From Gemmatimonadota bacterium (GTDB taxonomy: Bacteria > Gemmatimonadota > Gemmatimonadetes > Gemmatimonadales > GWC2-71-9): a DNA stretch of 64,000 bases. The DNA lies in NCBI GenBank assembly GCA_003169895.1, contig PNAE01000003.1:42455-106454 (forward strand), given 5' to 3'. This document shows positions 7,648-16,999 of the stretch, in pieces. Below the pieces are notes generated by a model that made no database searches, had not been told where the DNA came from, and saw nothing but the letters and a program-made list of their open reading frames with translations. The translations under genes and the position numbers were made by a program. Every line of letters begins with the position of its first letter. Position 1 is the first letter of the stretch.

Positions 7648-8807
7648 TGCCACGCGCTCGGAAGCAGGACCAGTTCACATTTTCTTGCGGAGAATGGGGT
7701 GTAAACAGGATTCGGATCTACGTTGGAAAAAGTGGAATCCTGGTGGCGGAGTACCGGCGCAGCGGTCGCAAGGTGAGAGAGAGTTTGGGGCATCGCGACC
7801 GGGAACGTGCGAAAGAGGAAGCGGAGCAACTTGCCGCTTCGCTACGAACACCTGACCGCAAGAAAACCGTTTCACTCAATCAGCTCTTTGACAACTATTT
7901 GCGTGACGTAACCCCGACCAAGTCAGTCACGACCCAGAAGCACGACAAGACCACTCTCGACCGTTTTCGTCAGATGCTTGACGGGACCCGCGAAGCTGAC
8001 AGCCTCACTTATCAAGATGCGGCACGGTATGAACGTGAACGGCGCAGCGGTGGAGACCTTCGCCCGCGAGCGAAAGTCAAAGGGCAGAAGGTGGCAACAC
8101 CGAAACTTCACCCGCTCAAATCCCGGTCAATCGTTTATGACTTCCGTTTGTTGCGGGCCGTGCTGAATTGGGGAGTCGGCGCGAGGCTCATAGACCGCAA
8201 CACGCTGACCGGCTACAGGGTTTCAGAACTTGAGACCCCGAAACGCCCCATCTTTACCAATCCACACTATCAGGCATTGCGGGCGGTAGCGAACGAATTC
8301 CCTTGGCAGTTCGGTTGCCTGCTTGTGCTTGCTCACGAAACCGGTCATCGGCTGAGCGCGATGCTGCACCTGCAATGGCGCGATGTCGATTTGGCCAACG
8401 GACGTATCACGTGGCGAGCGGAAAACGACAAGATCGGCTACGAACATCCTACGCCGGTATCCGATGGAGCACGTGTCGCGTTTGAGGAAGCACGGCGAAT
8501 CGCTCCGGGCGTTGGGACTGCGCCGGTAGTACCTGGGGTTGGTGACCGGGGGTTGCCGGTCGGTCCCCATCTGGCGAGGGATTGGCTGCAACGCGCACAG
8601 GATCGCGCGGGGCTGCCGCCAGAGAAGGGGCGAGGGTGGCATGGGTTCCGCCGCAACTTCGCCTCAGAGCTTCGGGGTGCTTCGCTGCGTGACCTGTGCG
8701 ACCTTGGCGGCTGGAAAGACCCGACAACTGTGGTGAAGTGTTATCAGCGTCCGAGCGAGAGCGCGATGCGGGCGGCGCAGGCCAACCGGATCGCGCTGGA
8801 AGGGTAG
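7647..8807 (+). CDS. Tyrosine recombinase/integrase
   Basis: A 386-residue phage-type integrase. The N-terminal part has a basic DNA-binding region and a SAM-like core-binding domain (residues about 70-180). The catalytic domain shows the first Arg in HETGHRLSAML (near residue 233), the HxxR box as HGFRRNFAS (near 331) and the nucleophile Tyr in VVKCYQRPS (near 365), with GGW before it. It should cut and rejoin DNA between the element and a host attachment site. It is the last gene of the element, 153 nt from the 3' end of a tRNA-Arg, a classic position. A decayed relative of its C-terminus is found at 59,555-59,737. Confidence 0.92.
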   Translation: MPRARKQDQFTFSCGEWGVNRIRIYVGKSGILVAEYRRSGRKVRESLGHRDRERAKEEAEQLAASLRTPDRKKTVSLNQLFDNYLRDVTPTKSVTTQKHDKTTLDRFRQMLDGTREADSLTYQDAARYERERRSGGDLRPRAKVKGQKVATPKLHPLKSRSIVYDFRLLRAVLNWGVGARLIDRNTLTGYRVSELETPKRPIFTNPHYQALRAVANEFPWQFGCLLVLAHETGHRLSAMLHLQWRDVDLANGRITWRAENDKIGYEHPTPVSDGARVAFEEARRIAPGVGTAPVVPGVGDRGLPVGPHLARDWLQRAQDRAGLPPEKGRGWHGFRRNFASELRGASLRDLCDLGGWKDPTTVVKCYQRPSESAMRAAQANRIALEG

Positions 8808-8855
8808 GACGTTTTCTGTAGCATGCCGCAGTTGGTAGTCGGCATTTCCTCACCG

Positions 8856-8945
8856 CAGTCCAATTTGACACCCAATTGGACACCCCTGCACAAAGTGACG
8901 CAAAAACGAGAAGCCCCATCTGCTCTTCAAGCGCAGACGGGGCAA
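8856..8945. other. Probable attachment-site arm region: repeats and hairpin
   Basis: Between the integrase and the tRNA are two direct repeats of the form CCAATTnGACACCC (8860-8873 and 8872-8885, sharing two bases), which look like integrase arm-type sites. A hairpin follows with arms GCCCCATCTGC and GCAGACGGGGC (about 8911-8941) that could serve as a terminator for the integrase transcript. The same order (GGACACC repeats, hairpin, tRNA 3' end) recurs at the tRNA-Pro scar near 59,740-59,870. Confidence 0.5.
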
Positions 8946-8959
8946 CGTGTTAGAAATTA

Positions 8960-9033
8960 TGGGCCCGACAGGAGTCGAACCTGCGACCTCTTGCGCCGGA
9001 GGCAAGCGCTCTATCCAGCTGAGCTACGGACCC
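8960..9033 (-). tRNA. tRNA-Arg (anticodon CCG)
   Basis: The reverse complement folds as a full tRNA: acceptor GGGTCCG with CGGGCCC (one G-U), D-arm GCTCAGCTGGATAGAGC, anticodon stem CTTGC/GCAAG with loop CTCCGGC (anticodon CCG, reads CGG), T-arm GCAGG-TTCGACT-CCTGT. The discriminator is A and CCA is not encoded. The 3' end faces the integrase at 7647, so this gene is the likely integration target; the second att copy must lie left of the window, since I find no other copy of its 3' half here. Confidence 0.95.
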
Positions 9034-9394
9034 GATGTCTTGCGGCGGAACTCTATCGCGTCGCCATACGGTGGGCAAGCCTGACGCGCGATCGCGCGGA
9101 TCCAAGTCCTCGGAACCCCTCAACCACCCATCAGGGCCAAGTGCATGGGCCAGCCGGCCAAGCCTAGCAATATCCTGCCCACGATGTCAAACGCCCGAAA
9201 TGGCAGCATCGCATGCGGGCGCAACCTCCTTCATGCCAATTACTTGCACGGCGCGGTTTCGCTGGTCCAGGTTGTGCATCTCCTCCAGCAAGAATGGAGG
9301 TCAGAATGGTGCGCAATCCCCCGATGTCGCGCCTGGAATTCGTCGGACGGATCAACGAGTACGCCTCGCCTGACCAGCATCCTGGGCTCAATGC
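9034..9394. other. Intergenic stretch without a recognised gene
   Basis: The region lies between the tRNA-Arg promoter side and the histidine kinase. Short open frames on both strands show no family resemblance. It should contain the promoter of the tRNA (minus strand) and that of the kinase (plus strand). No convincing -35/-10 pair stands out. Confidence 0.4.
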
Positions 9395-11977
9395 GTGCGT
9401 AGTCGCGGGCACATGCGTACGGTCGATCCCCGCTTCATGACCGTCGGGATACTGCCACAATATCAACGGTACTGCTTGGCGTTTTCCCGTGCGAGCGGCG
9501 TATTGGTCGTCGCACTGGCGGTCGCAGTTCTCATCGGGTGGGATCTCGACCTTCCGGTGCTGAAGAGCGGTATCCCCGGCTTGATCGCGATGAATCCGGT
9601 TACCGCGATCGCATTCTCCCTGGCCGGCTGCGGCTTGCTCCTCCTGCTTCATGCGGATGGCGCGACCGCCTACCGACGTGCATGTCGCGCGTGCGCGGTG
9701 GCCGTCGTCGTCCTGCCGTTGCTCTGCTTGAGTCGGCTCTACCTGCCGTGGGACCTGGGTCCGGACCGGTTGCTGTTCCCCGGTCGCGTCGCCATTCCGC
9801 TTGCCGGGTTCCCCAATCGGATGGCGCCGATGACCGGAGTCGATTTCGTCCTCCTCGGTGTCACACTCCTGTTGTTCACCTTCAGCTCCGTTCTCACGCG
9901 CCGACTGGCGTCGGCACTGGCAACGGCCGCGGGCCTCATCGCGCTCATCGTCATCGTGACCTACGGCTATGAGTTGCAGTCGTTGTCGTCTGTCGGCGGT
10001 CTGATACCCGTAGCGCTCAACACCGCCATCGCCTTCCTGGTCCTCGCCGCAGGGGTGTTGAGCGCCCGCCCCGCCAACGGAGTCGTGGCGCTCTTCATCA
10101 GTGACCGGGTCGGCGGCCGGCTCGCGCGTCGTCTCCTTCCTGCCGCAGTGATTATTCCGCTGACGATCGGCTGGCTCGAACAACGAGGGGAAGATCGCGG
10201 CTGGTACAACGGCGCCGGCGGCGACGCGATCGTGGCGATCGCGACCACCCTGATCTTCTTGTGGGTCATCTGGCGCAGCGCGATCGTAGTTGACCGGGCA
10301 GACAATGCCCGCACGCGAGCCGAAGCCAAGCTGCGAGACCTGAACCAGCACCTCGAGATTCATGTACTGGAACGGACACACGAACTCGAGCGAGCGAACC
10401 AGGACTTGCACGCGGAGGTGCGTGCCCGCTGCCGCGCCGAGGAGGATCTGCGGCGAACCGCGGATGAATTGCGCGGCTGGTTCGACACGTCACCGCTCGC
10501 CATCTGCAGCATGACGCCCGACAATCGCGTGCGCAGCTGGAACCGGGCGGCGGAGATACTCTTCGGCTGGGCTGCCGGTGAGGTGCTCGGGCAACAGCTG
10601 CCGATCGTCGCGGGCGGAATGGGTGCCGAAGCCGATGACTTCAACGATCAGGTTCTCGCGGGTGTGCCGGTCATGAACGTCGAGACCCAGCGGCTACACA
10701 AGGACGGGAATCCGGTGGACGTGAGCATCTCGGCGGCGGCGCTGCACGATGCCGACGGCAAGACGTGTGGGGTTGTCGCCGTGTATGCCAGCATCGGCGA
10801 GCGCAAGCTGCTCGAGCTGCAACTGCGGCAGGCACAGAAAATGGAGGCGATCGGTCGGCTCGCCGGCGGTGTGGCGCACGATTTCAACAACATTCTCACC
10901 GTGATACAGGCCGCCGCGGAGTTCCTCCGTGGCGACCTCGAGCCCGACGATCACCGCCGGGCCGAGGCGGTGGAGATCGTGAATGCGGCGCACCGCGCCA
11001 GCAAGTTGACGCGTCAGCTGCTCGCATTCAGCCGCCAACAGCTTCTGGAGCTGCAGGTGCTGGATATCAACACAGTAGTTCGCCCGCTCGAGCCAATGCT
11101 CCGGAGGCTGCTCGAAACGAACATCGAACTCCTGTTCCGACTCGGAGCCGATCTCGATCCGGTCAAGGCGGATCCGAACCAGCTCGACCAGGTCATCCTG
11201 AACCTGGTGGTGAACGCTCGCGATGCGATGACCGACGGCGGCACCGTCCTGATCGAGACGTCGAAGGTGGTCCTCGACGCGGAATACGCGCACGGGCACA
11301 TCAGTGCCCGACCGGGTCCGCATGTCGTGTTGTCGATCACGGATTCCGGCGTCGGCATGAATGCGGAGACGCAAGCGCGGATCTTCGAGCCGTTCTTCAC
11401 GACCAAGACGATCGGGAAGGGAACCGGACTCGGCCTGGCAATGGTCTACGGCATCGTGAAGCAACTCGGCGGCCACATCTGGGTATACAGTGAGCCCGGG
11501 CATGGGACGACGTTCAAGATCTACCTTCCGAGCTACACCGGTTCCGACCCAGTGCGCGGACCAGCAACGTCGCAGCAGGTCGGCGCAATCACGTTCGGTG
11601 CCCGAATCCTGCTCGTGGAGGACGACGCCGCAGTGCGCAGCGCGGTGAAACGGATGCTCGAGCGCCATCAGTATGTCGTCACCGCGGTGGCCAGCGGCGA
11701 CGAGGCGCTCGCACGCTTCGGGAAGGTCTCCGACTCCGTCGACCTGGTGCTGTCCGACATGATGATGCCGGGAATCAGCGGGCTGGAACTCCGCCACCGC
11801 CTTCGCGACCTGGGTGCCACGGTGCCGATGTTGCTGATGTCCGGCTACTCCGAAGCGGCCATCGGTCGCTCGGGTAACGGCGATGAACTCGCACCGCACA
11901 TCGAGAAGCCGTTCACAGTCGACCAGCTCGTGTCGAAAGTCGAGCAGCTGTTGCGCGCCCCCCGGGGCGTCGCTTGA
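9395..11977 (+). CDS. Membrane hybrid sensor histidine kinase with PAS and receiver domains
   Basis: An 860-residue protein. About eight hydrophobic segments fill residues 25-310 (a MASE-like membrane sensor), then a coiled coil, a PAS domain (about 345-460, with WNRAAEILFGWAAGEV), an HWE/HisKA-type dimerisation helix with GGVAHDFNNIL (His near 495), an ATPase domain (N-box VVNARDAM, then DSGVGM and GTGLGLAMVYGIV) and a C-terminal receiver (LLVEDDAAV, phospho-Asp in LVLSDMMMPG near 789, Lys in IEKPF). It should autophosphorylate on His and pass phosphate to its own receiver; no separate response regulator lies beside it. GTG 9395, ATG 9413 and ATG 9437 are all possible starts and none has a clear ribosome-binding site. 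Confidence 0.88.
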   Translation: MRSRGHMRTVDPRFMTVGILPQYQRYCLAFSRASGVLVVALAVAVLIGWDLDLPVLKSGIPGLIAMNPVTAIAFSLAGCGLLLLLHADGATAYRRACRACAVAVVVLPLLCLSRLYLPWDLGPDRLLFPGRVAIPLAGFPNRMAPMTGVDFVLLGVTLLLFTFSSVLTRRLASALATAAGLIALIVIVTYGYELQSLSSVGGLIPVALNTAIAFLVLAAGVLSARPANGVVALFISDRVGGRLARRLLPAAVIIPLTIGWLEQRGEDRGWYNGAGGDAIVAIATTLIFLWVIWRSAIVVDRADNARTRAEAKLRDLNQHLEIHVLERTHELERANQDLHAEVRARCRAEEDLRRTADELRGWFDTSPLAICSMTPDNRVRSWNRAAEILFGWAAGEVLGQQLPIVAGGMGAEADDFNDQVLAGVPVMNVETQRLHKDGNPVDVSISAAALHDADGKTCGVVAVYASIGERKLLELQLRQAQKMEAIGRLAGGVAHDFNNILTVIQAAAEFLRGDLEPDDHRRAEAVEIVNAAHRASKLTRQLLAFSRQQLLELQVLDINTVVRPLEPMLRRLLETNIELLFRLGADLDPVKADPNQLDQVILNLVVNARDAMTDGGTVLIETSKVVLDAEYAHGHISARPGPHVVLSITDSGVGMNAETQARIFEPFFTTKTIGKGTGLGLAMVYGIVKQLGGHIWVYSEPGHGTTFKIYLPSYTGSDPVRGPATSQQVGAITFGARILLVEDDAAVRSAVKRMLERHQYVVTAVASGDEALARFGKVSDSVDLVLSDMMMPGISGLELRHRLRDLGATVPMLLMSGYSEAAIGRSGNGDELAPHIEKPFTVDQLVSKVEQLLRAPRGVA

Positions 11978-12007
11978 CCCGCAGGGCGGTGTCGCTATGA
12001 TCGGCAC

Positions 12008-13618
12008 ATGTCCGCTTCGATTCCCACGGAGTCCGCCGTGGCCGCCGCACCCCACCTCGACATCGATCGGTATCGCTGGCTGATTCTGCTGGGCCTGATC
12101 ACCGCCGCCGTGATGGAAGTCCTCGACACGACCATCATCAACGTCGCGCTGCCGCAGATGGCGGGCAATCTTGGCGCCACGCGGGAAGAAATCGCCTGGG
12201 TCGCCACGTCGTACATTCTCGCCAACGTCGTCGTGCTGCCGATGACGGCGTACTTCACCGCCGTGTTCGGCCGCAAGCGGTACCTCACGTTCTCCATCAT
12301 CCTGTTCGTGGTCGCCTCGTTCCTGTGCGGTACATCGGCGAGTCTCGGGGAGATCGTGCTGTGGCGCCTGCTACAGGGCGCCGGCGGTGCCGCGCTGCTG
12401 TCGACCGCCCAGGCCACCATCCGCCAGGTGTTCCCCCGCGAGCAACAGGGCCTGGTACAGGCGGTCTTCCTCCTCGGTGTCATTGTCGCACCAACGCTCG
12501 GCCCGACCCTCGGTGGCTGGATCACGGACAACTACACCTGGAACTGGTGCTTCTTCATCAACGTCCCGATCGGCATCGTGTCGGCGTTCCTGGTATCGAC
12601 CTTCCTGCACGACCCGCCAGCCCACCAGCGACGTACGGGGCCCGTCGACTGGTTGGGCATCGGCCTGCTCATTTCCGGTGTGGGTGCCCTGCAGTACGTC
12701 CTCGAAGAAGGCAACCGGAAGGACTGGTTCGCGGACACATTCATCGTGGAACTGTCACTGATCTCGGCAGCTTCGCTCGTGAGCCTGGTATGGTGGCAGT
12801 TGTCACGGCGCAACCAGCACCCGGTCATCGAATTTCGCGTGCTCAAGAATCGCGATCTCTCGGCGTCGATCTTCCTTTTTGTCGTGCTCGGATTCGGCTT
12901 GTACGGCGGGACGTTCCTCTTCCCGTTGTTCACTCAGAGCATTCTTGGTTTCACACCCACCGAAACTGGCCTGACGATGATGCCGGGCGGGCTCGCCACC
13001 GCCGCAATGGCCCTCGTGTGCGGTCTGCTCCTCAATGGCCGGCGGCCACTGGCGGATACGCGAGTGCTGATCTTGTTGGGCATGGGCCTCATGCTGCTCG
13101 CGATGCACACGCTCGGCCAGCTGACCACCGCGGCGGGCGAAGCCGACGCACGGGTGGCGCTGATCATCCGCGGTGCGGCACTCGGCCTGCTCTTCGTGCC
13201 GATCAACAACGCGGCCTTCGGCGCGCTCAAGCCCGGCGAGGCCCAGCAGGCTTCGGGACTGATCAACCTGTCTCGCCAGCTCGGCGGCTCCTTCGGGATC
13301 GCGGTGCTCGGCGCCTTTCTCACCCGCCACATCGCGATTCACCGCGCCGACCTGGTCACCAACCTCTACCCCGGTAACCCCGCGTTCGATCAACGATACC
13401 AGGGCCTGGTCGCGGGATTGATGTCGCATGGTGCGTCGACCCTGGAGGCACAGCAACGGGCCCTGACGGTGATCGACGGGATGGTGATGCGTCAGTCATC
13501 GATGCTCGCGTACAACGACGCATGGTGGCTGATCCTGGTGTGTTTCGCCTGCGTCGCCCCGGCGGTGTTTCTCCTGCACAAGCCGAGCTCCCGGCCGGTC
13601 GTTGCCGATACGCACTGA
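12008..13618 (+). CDS. DHA2-family (EmrB/QacA-type) multidrug:proton antiporter
   Basis: A 536-residue major-facilitator protein with about 14 membrane segments. Motif D1/C of the drug:H+ antiporter family is visible as LDTTIINVALPQM in helix 1 and as GVIVAPTLGPTLGGWI in helix 5; motif A appears as TAVFGRKRYL in the first cytoplasmic loop. The N-terminal 20 residues are a soluble leader. It should expel drugs or other lipophilic compounds from the cytoplasm in exchange for protons. EmrB-type pumps usually work with a periplasmic adaptor (EmrA) and an outer-membrane channel; neither lies beside it, so it may act alone or with distant partners. The last 17 nt do not overlap the next gene once that gene's start is placed at 13698. 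Confidence 0.9.
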   Translation: MSASIPTESAVAAAPHLDIDRYRWLILLGLITAAVMEVLDTTIINVALPQMAGNLGATREEIAWVATSYILANVVVLPMTAYFTAVFGRKRYLTFSIILFVVASFLCGTSASLGEIVLWRLLQGAGGAALLSTAQATIRQVFPREQQGLVQAVFLLGVIVAPTLGPTLGGWITDNYTWNWCFFINVPIGIVSAFLVSTFLHDPPAHQRRTGPVDWLGIGLLISGVGALQYVLEEGNRKDWFADTFIVELSLISAASLVSLVWWQLSRRNQHPVIEFRVLKNRDLSASIFLFVVLGFGLYGGTFLFPLFTQSILGFTPTETGLTMMPGGLATAAMALVCGLLLNGRRPLADTRVLILLGMGLMLLAMHTLGQLTTAAGEADARVALIIRGAALGLLFVPINNAAFGALKPGEAQQASGLINLSRQLGGSFGIAVLGAFLTRHIAIHRADLVTNLYPGNPAFDQRYQGLVAGLMSHGASTLEAQQRALTVIDGMVMRQSSMLAYNDAWWLILVCFACVAPAVFLLHKPSSRPVVADTH

Positions 13619-13697
13619 CAACCGCGGACGCGCATTTGGCGCCGCGGCGCCGGCTCGCTCGGTAACTTGCTGGGGCGCAACCCCGTCTGGAGGCGCG

Positions 13698-15782
13698 ATG
13701 CGCAACGCCTGTCTCTGGTCAGCGTCCCTTGCTCTTGCCGGCGCATTCAACGCGCCGGCGCATGCCCAACGGCTGATGCGGGTCGACACCGCACGGCTGC
13801 AGCGACTGCTCGTCGCCGAGGACGCCCGCGGCACCGGTGTCGACGGAATCAACCCGCTGCTCATGGAGCTGCGGGGGACCGATTCGTTGCTCCGTCGCGT
13901 CGCTCTCCGTGGTCTCGGCCGCCTGCAGCGACCGGGGCTGGTCCCGCTGCTGCTGCCCACCCTCGCCGATCCCATTCCAGCGATCCGGGCGGAGGCCGCC
14001 AACGCCATCGCTCAGTCGTTGAGTCGCGTGCGCCGTGGCCCGCAGGCAATGGATTCCACCCAATCCACCGTACGGTCGGTTGCGGACGCCATGACCCGGT
14101 TGCTGGCACTCGAACGCGATCCATCTGTCGTCGACGCCCTTGCCGACGCACTCGGCCGCCTGCCATTCGGCGACAGCATCCACGTGCGACTCGCGGAGGG
14201 CATGATCGTTGATCGCGCCGGAGCTAGCTCGGGCTTCGGGAGTGTCCGCGGATTGTACTGGCTGGGACTGAATCGTCGCACCAACGGCGGATTGCTGCCT
14301 CGCGCGCTCGCCTTCCTGCGCGACGCGGCTCACCCCCCCCGCGACGCCACCACCCGCCGCATGGCAGTACTCGCGCTCAGTCAGCAAGGTGCGCTCGACA
14401 GCATCACGCTGCTCGGCGCGGTCGCCGATCCCGATGAACAAGTCCGGCGACTTGCACTCGCGGGCGCCGGGACGCTTGCGCCGGCCACCCGGGCGAACGT
14501 GGTGCGCACGGCGCTCGCCGACCAGAGTCCGATCGTGCGCATCGCCGCTATCGCGGGCGCCAGGGCGGGGGCTGCTGCGCCCGATTGCATGCCGATCACC
14601 GCCGCCGCCAGTGACCGGTCCGATTACGTGGCGCTCGCGGCGATCGACGCACTCGGCCTGCCGTGCGCCGAACGCAGCGTGGCCGCATCGGTGCTCATGG
14701 ATGTCATCGACGGGCCGGTGGCGACGGGGGTGCCCGATCATCGCTGGCAGCGGGCCGCGCATGCGCTGGTCGCGCTCGCGCGCATCGATTCGGCGCTCGT
14801 GGCGCCGTTCCTGGCCCGATTCGCTGCGGCACCGCGGTGGGGAGAACGAATGTTCGCGGCCGAGGCCGCCGGGATTGCCCGTGACAGGAGCTTGCTGACG
14901 CGGCTTGTTCATGATGCCGATAACAATGTCCGCGCGGCCGCGCTCGATGGTCTGGCGCGTAGCGCCGGGCACGACGCCGATACCCTCTACATCGCCGCGC
15001 TCACGTCACCTGGCAACCAGGTGGTCCTTGCTGCGGCACAAGGATTGGCGGGGTCGATGCACGCGGCGGCACTGCCGGCACTGCTTGACGCCTTCGACAG
15101 CATCGGTGCCAGGCGGAGCGAAAACGTCCGGGACCCGCGACTCGAGCTGCTGAAACGCATCGGTGAGATGGGTAGTGCACCCAGCGAATCGCGCCTCAAG
15201 CCATATCTGGCCGACTTTGATACCACGGTTGCGGCCACGGTCGCCGCGATCCTCTCGAAGTGGTCTGGAGCCGTGGTTCGGGCGGCGCCGCGGCCATTGC
15301 CGATTCGTCCCGAACCGCTCGCGACCCTGTTTCTTGCGCGCGACCTCCGGTTGCGAGTCACGATGGCGGAGTCGAGCGGCGGCGGCTCGTTCACGGTCAG
15401 GCTGTTTCCGGACGAGGCACCGGCGACCGTCGCGCGCATCATCAGGCTCGCGCGCGCCCACTACTATGACGGACACATCCTGCAGCGGGTGGAACCGAAC
15501 TTCGTGATTCAGGGTGGCGGACCCGATGCGTCCGAATACGTCGGCGACGCCACGTTCATGCGCGACGAACTCACGCCGCGTTCGCACTTCCGCGGCACCC
15601 TCGGCATCTCATCCCGCGGGCGTGACACCGGCGACGCGCAATGGTTCATCAACCTGGTCGACAACCCGCGGCTCGATCACGACTACACGGTGTTCGGCGA
15701 GGTGGCGTCCGGACGAGGCATCGTCGACCAGATTCTCGAGGGTGACGTCATCGCCCACGTCGAGGTGATCGGAGCGCCCTGA
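13698..15782 (+). CDS. Secreted HEAT-repeat protein with C-terminal cyclophilin domain
   Basis: A 694-residue protein. The ATG at 13698 was chosen because CTGGAGG lies 7 nt upstream and because it yields a signal peptide (hydrophobic stretch ending in AHAQ). Residues about 30-540 are a run of HEAT-like helical repeats (for example LRRVALRGLGRLQRPGLVPL and DNNVRAAALDGLARSAG). Residues about 556-694 form a cyclophilin-type peptidyl-prolyl isomerase: FTVRLFPDEAPATVARI, HILQRVEPNFVIQGGGP, GTLGISSRG and AQWFINLVDNPRLDHDYTVF. It probably assists folding of exported proteins in the periplasm, with the repeats holding the client. The joining of the two modules in one polypeptide is uncommon outside this group of bacteria. 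Confidence 0.85.
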   Translation: MRNACLWSASLALAGAFNAPAHAQRLMRVDTARLQRLLVAEDARGTGVDGINPLLMELRGTDSLLRRVALRGLGRLQRPGLVPLLLPTLADPIPAIRAEAANAIAQSLSRVRRGPQAMDSTQSTVRSVADAMTRLLALERDPSVVDALADALGRLPFGDSIHVRLAEGMIVDRAGASSGFGSVRGLYWLGLNRRTNGGLLPRALAFLRDAAHPPRDATTRRMAVLALSQQGALDSITLLGAVADPDEQVRRLALAGAGTLAPATRANVVRTALADQSPIVRIAAIAGARAGAAAPDCMPITAAASDRSDYVALAAIDALGLPCAERSVAASVLMDVIDGPVATGVPDHRWQRAAHALVALARIDSALVAPFLARFAAAPRWGERMFAAEAAGIARDRSLLTRLVHDADNNVRAAALDGLARSAGHDADTLYIAALTSPGNQVVLAAAQGLAGSMHAAALPALLDAFDSIGARRSENVRDPRLELLKRIGEMGSAPSESRLKPYLADFDTTVAATVAAILSKWSGAVVRAAPRPLPIRPEPLATLFLARDLRLRVTMAESSGGGSFTVRLFPDEAPATVARIIRLARAHYYDGHILQRVEPNFVIQGGGPDASEYVGDATFMRDELTPRSHFRGTLGISSRGRDTGDAQWFINLVDNPRLDHDYTVFGEVASGRGIVDQILEGDVIAHVEVIGAP

Positions 15783-15981
15783 CGGGCGCGCGGCCACGAC
15801 TGCAACATGGTGCGGCCGGTCCGGTTGCCTCCGGGCGTCGCCGGGCCGTCCGCGCAGGCGATACCGCCGACATCTCGTCCGCTATTCCCCCGACTGACGT
15901 GCCTCGGTGGCACCGCTAGACTGCCGTAATATCAAGGCGCCGGGCTCGCATCCGGCGATCACCGCGGTGGAGGATATCGAG

Positions 15982-16959
15982 ATGTTCGAGCGAATCATGG
16001 TGCCGCTCAATGGGCTCGCGTCGGCCGAGGCGGCTGTGGCGCCGGCTGCGGCCATGGCCCGAACGCACGGCGCCGAGCTGCACCTGGTGCTCGTCGACGG
16101 GCCCTCCCGGCTGGATCCGATGTCCGACGAGTTTTTCCGGGTCGACTGCGCGGCGTATCGCGACGGGCAGATGCAACCGCTCGCCGACAACCTGCGGCAT
16201 GACCTCGGTATCGCAGTGACAACGGCGATGCTGGCGGGCCCGGTGGTTGCCACGTTGGCTCACTATGCGTCGGCGGTCCACGCCGACCTGATCGTCATGG
16301 CGACCCACGGCCGGGTCGGGTGGCGGCGTGCGTGGGTGGGCAGCGTCGCCGACGACCTGATGCACGAGGTCACCATCCCGTTGTTGCTGCTGCGCATTGA
16401 GAGCGAAGGTGCGGCAGTACCGGGGTCGTTCCGTCGGATTCTGGTTCCCTTGGACGGGTCGGATGCGGCGGCGGCTGCCCTCGACCAGGCGTGCACCGTC
16501 GCTCGTGCGGGCAAGTCGGCTCTCATCCTGGTCCGGGTGGTGACGCCGATTCCGGCGGAGGTCAACCTGGCGGCGACGGCCGGGGTTGTGCTCACGGACA
16601 CCGAGGCCACCCAAAGGCTGGTGGACGAGGCACAGCAATACGTCGACGGCCTCGCCGATGCGTTGCGGTCACGAGAGCCGATGCGGGTCGAGACTCTGGT
16701 GGAGCTGGTGCCGGTCATTGCACCGTTGTCGCCGGTGGCATCGATCATTGCGACGCTTGCACGCGAGCTGCGCGCCGACTTGGTCGCGCTGACGACGCAT
16801 GGCCGTGGTGCATCCCGCCTTCTGGTCGGCAGCGTGGGTGACAAGGTCCTGCACGACACGCATTGCGCGCTCCTCATCTGTCATGGTCGGGTGTCCGCCA
16901 CGAGCCCAATGGCGAAAGACGCTCGTCCGGCGCAAGCCACGATCCCGAATCCGGTTTGA
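15982..16959 (+). CDS. Tandem universal stress protein (UspA-like)
   Basis: A 325-residue protein made of two Usp domains (residues about 1-150 and 155-300). Each begins with a Rossmann-like strand (MFERIMVPLNG and FRRILVPLDGSDAA) and ends with the nucleotide-binding G-x2-G-x9-GS pattern: HGRVGWRRAWVGSVADDLMH in the first, HGRGASRLLVGSVGDKVLH in the second. It should bind ATP or AMP and act in stress survival. The ATG at 15982 has GGAGG 8 nt upstream; a longer frame from 15907 lacks one. The final 30 residues are a disordered tail. The next gene converges on it. Confidence 0.88.
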   Translation: MFERIMVPLNGLASAEAAVAPAAAMARTHGAELHLVLVDGPSRLDPMSDEFFRVDCAAYRDGQMQPLADNLRHDLGIAVTTAMLAGPVVATLAHYASAVHADLIVMATHGRVGWRRAWVGSVADDLMHEVTIPLLLLRIESEGAAVPGSFRRILVPLDGSDAAAAALDQACTVARAGKSALILVRVVTPIPAEVNLAATAGVVLTDTEATQRLVDEAQQYVDGLADALRSREPMRVETLVELVPVIAPLSPVASIIATLARELRADLVALTTHGRGASRLLVGSVGDKVLHDTHCALLICHGRVSATSPMAKDARPAQATIPNPV

Positions 16960-16999
16960 GAGGACCACGAAGCCGTCTTCGCGGTAACGGGCCAGCTGC

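Noticed and set aside
8823..9167. Open frame across the tRNA-Arg containing the peptide RSRTCDLLRRRQALYPAELR
   Set aside because: This is the well-known artefact of translating a tRNA gene, not a protein.
10694..12055. Long open frame on the minus strand opposite the histidine kinase
   Set aside because: It is His/Arg-rich, has no domain, and mirrors the codon pattern of a well-supported kinase on the other strand.
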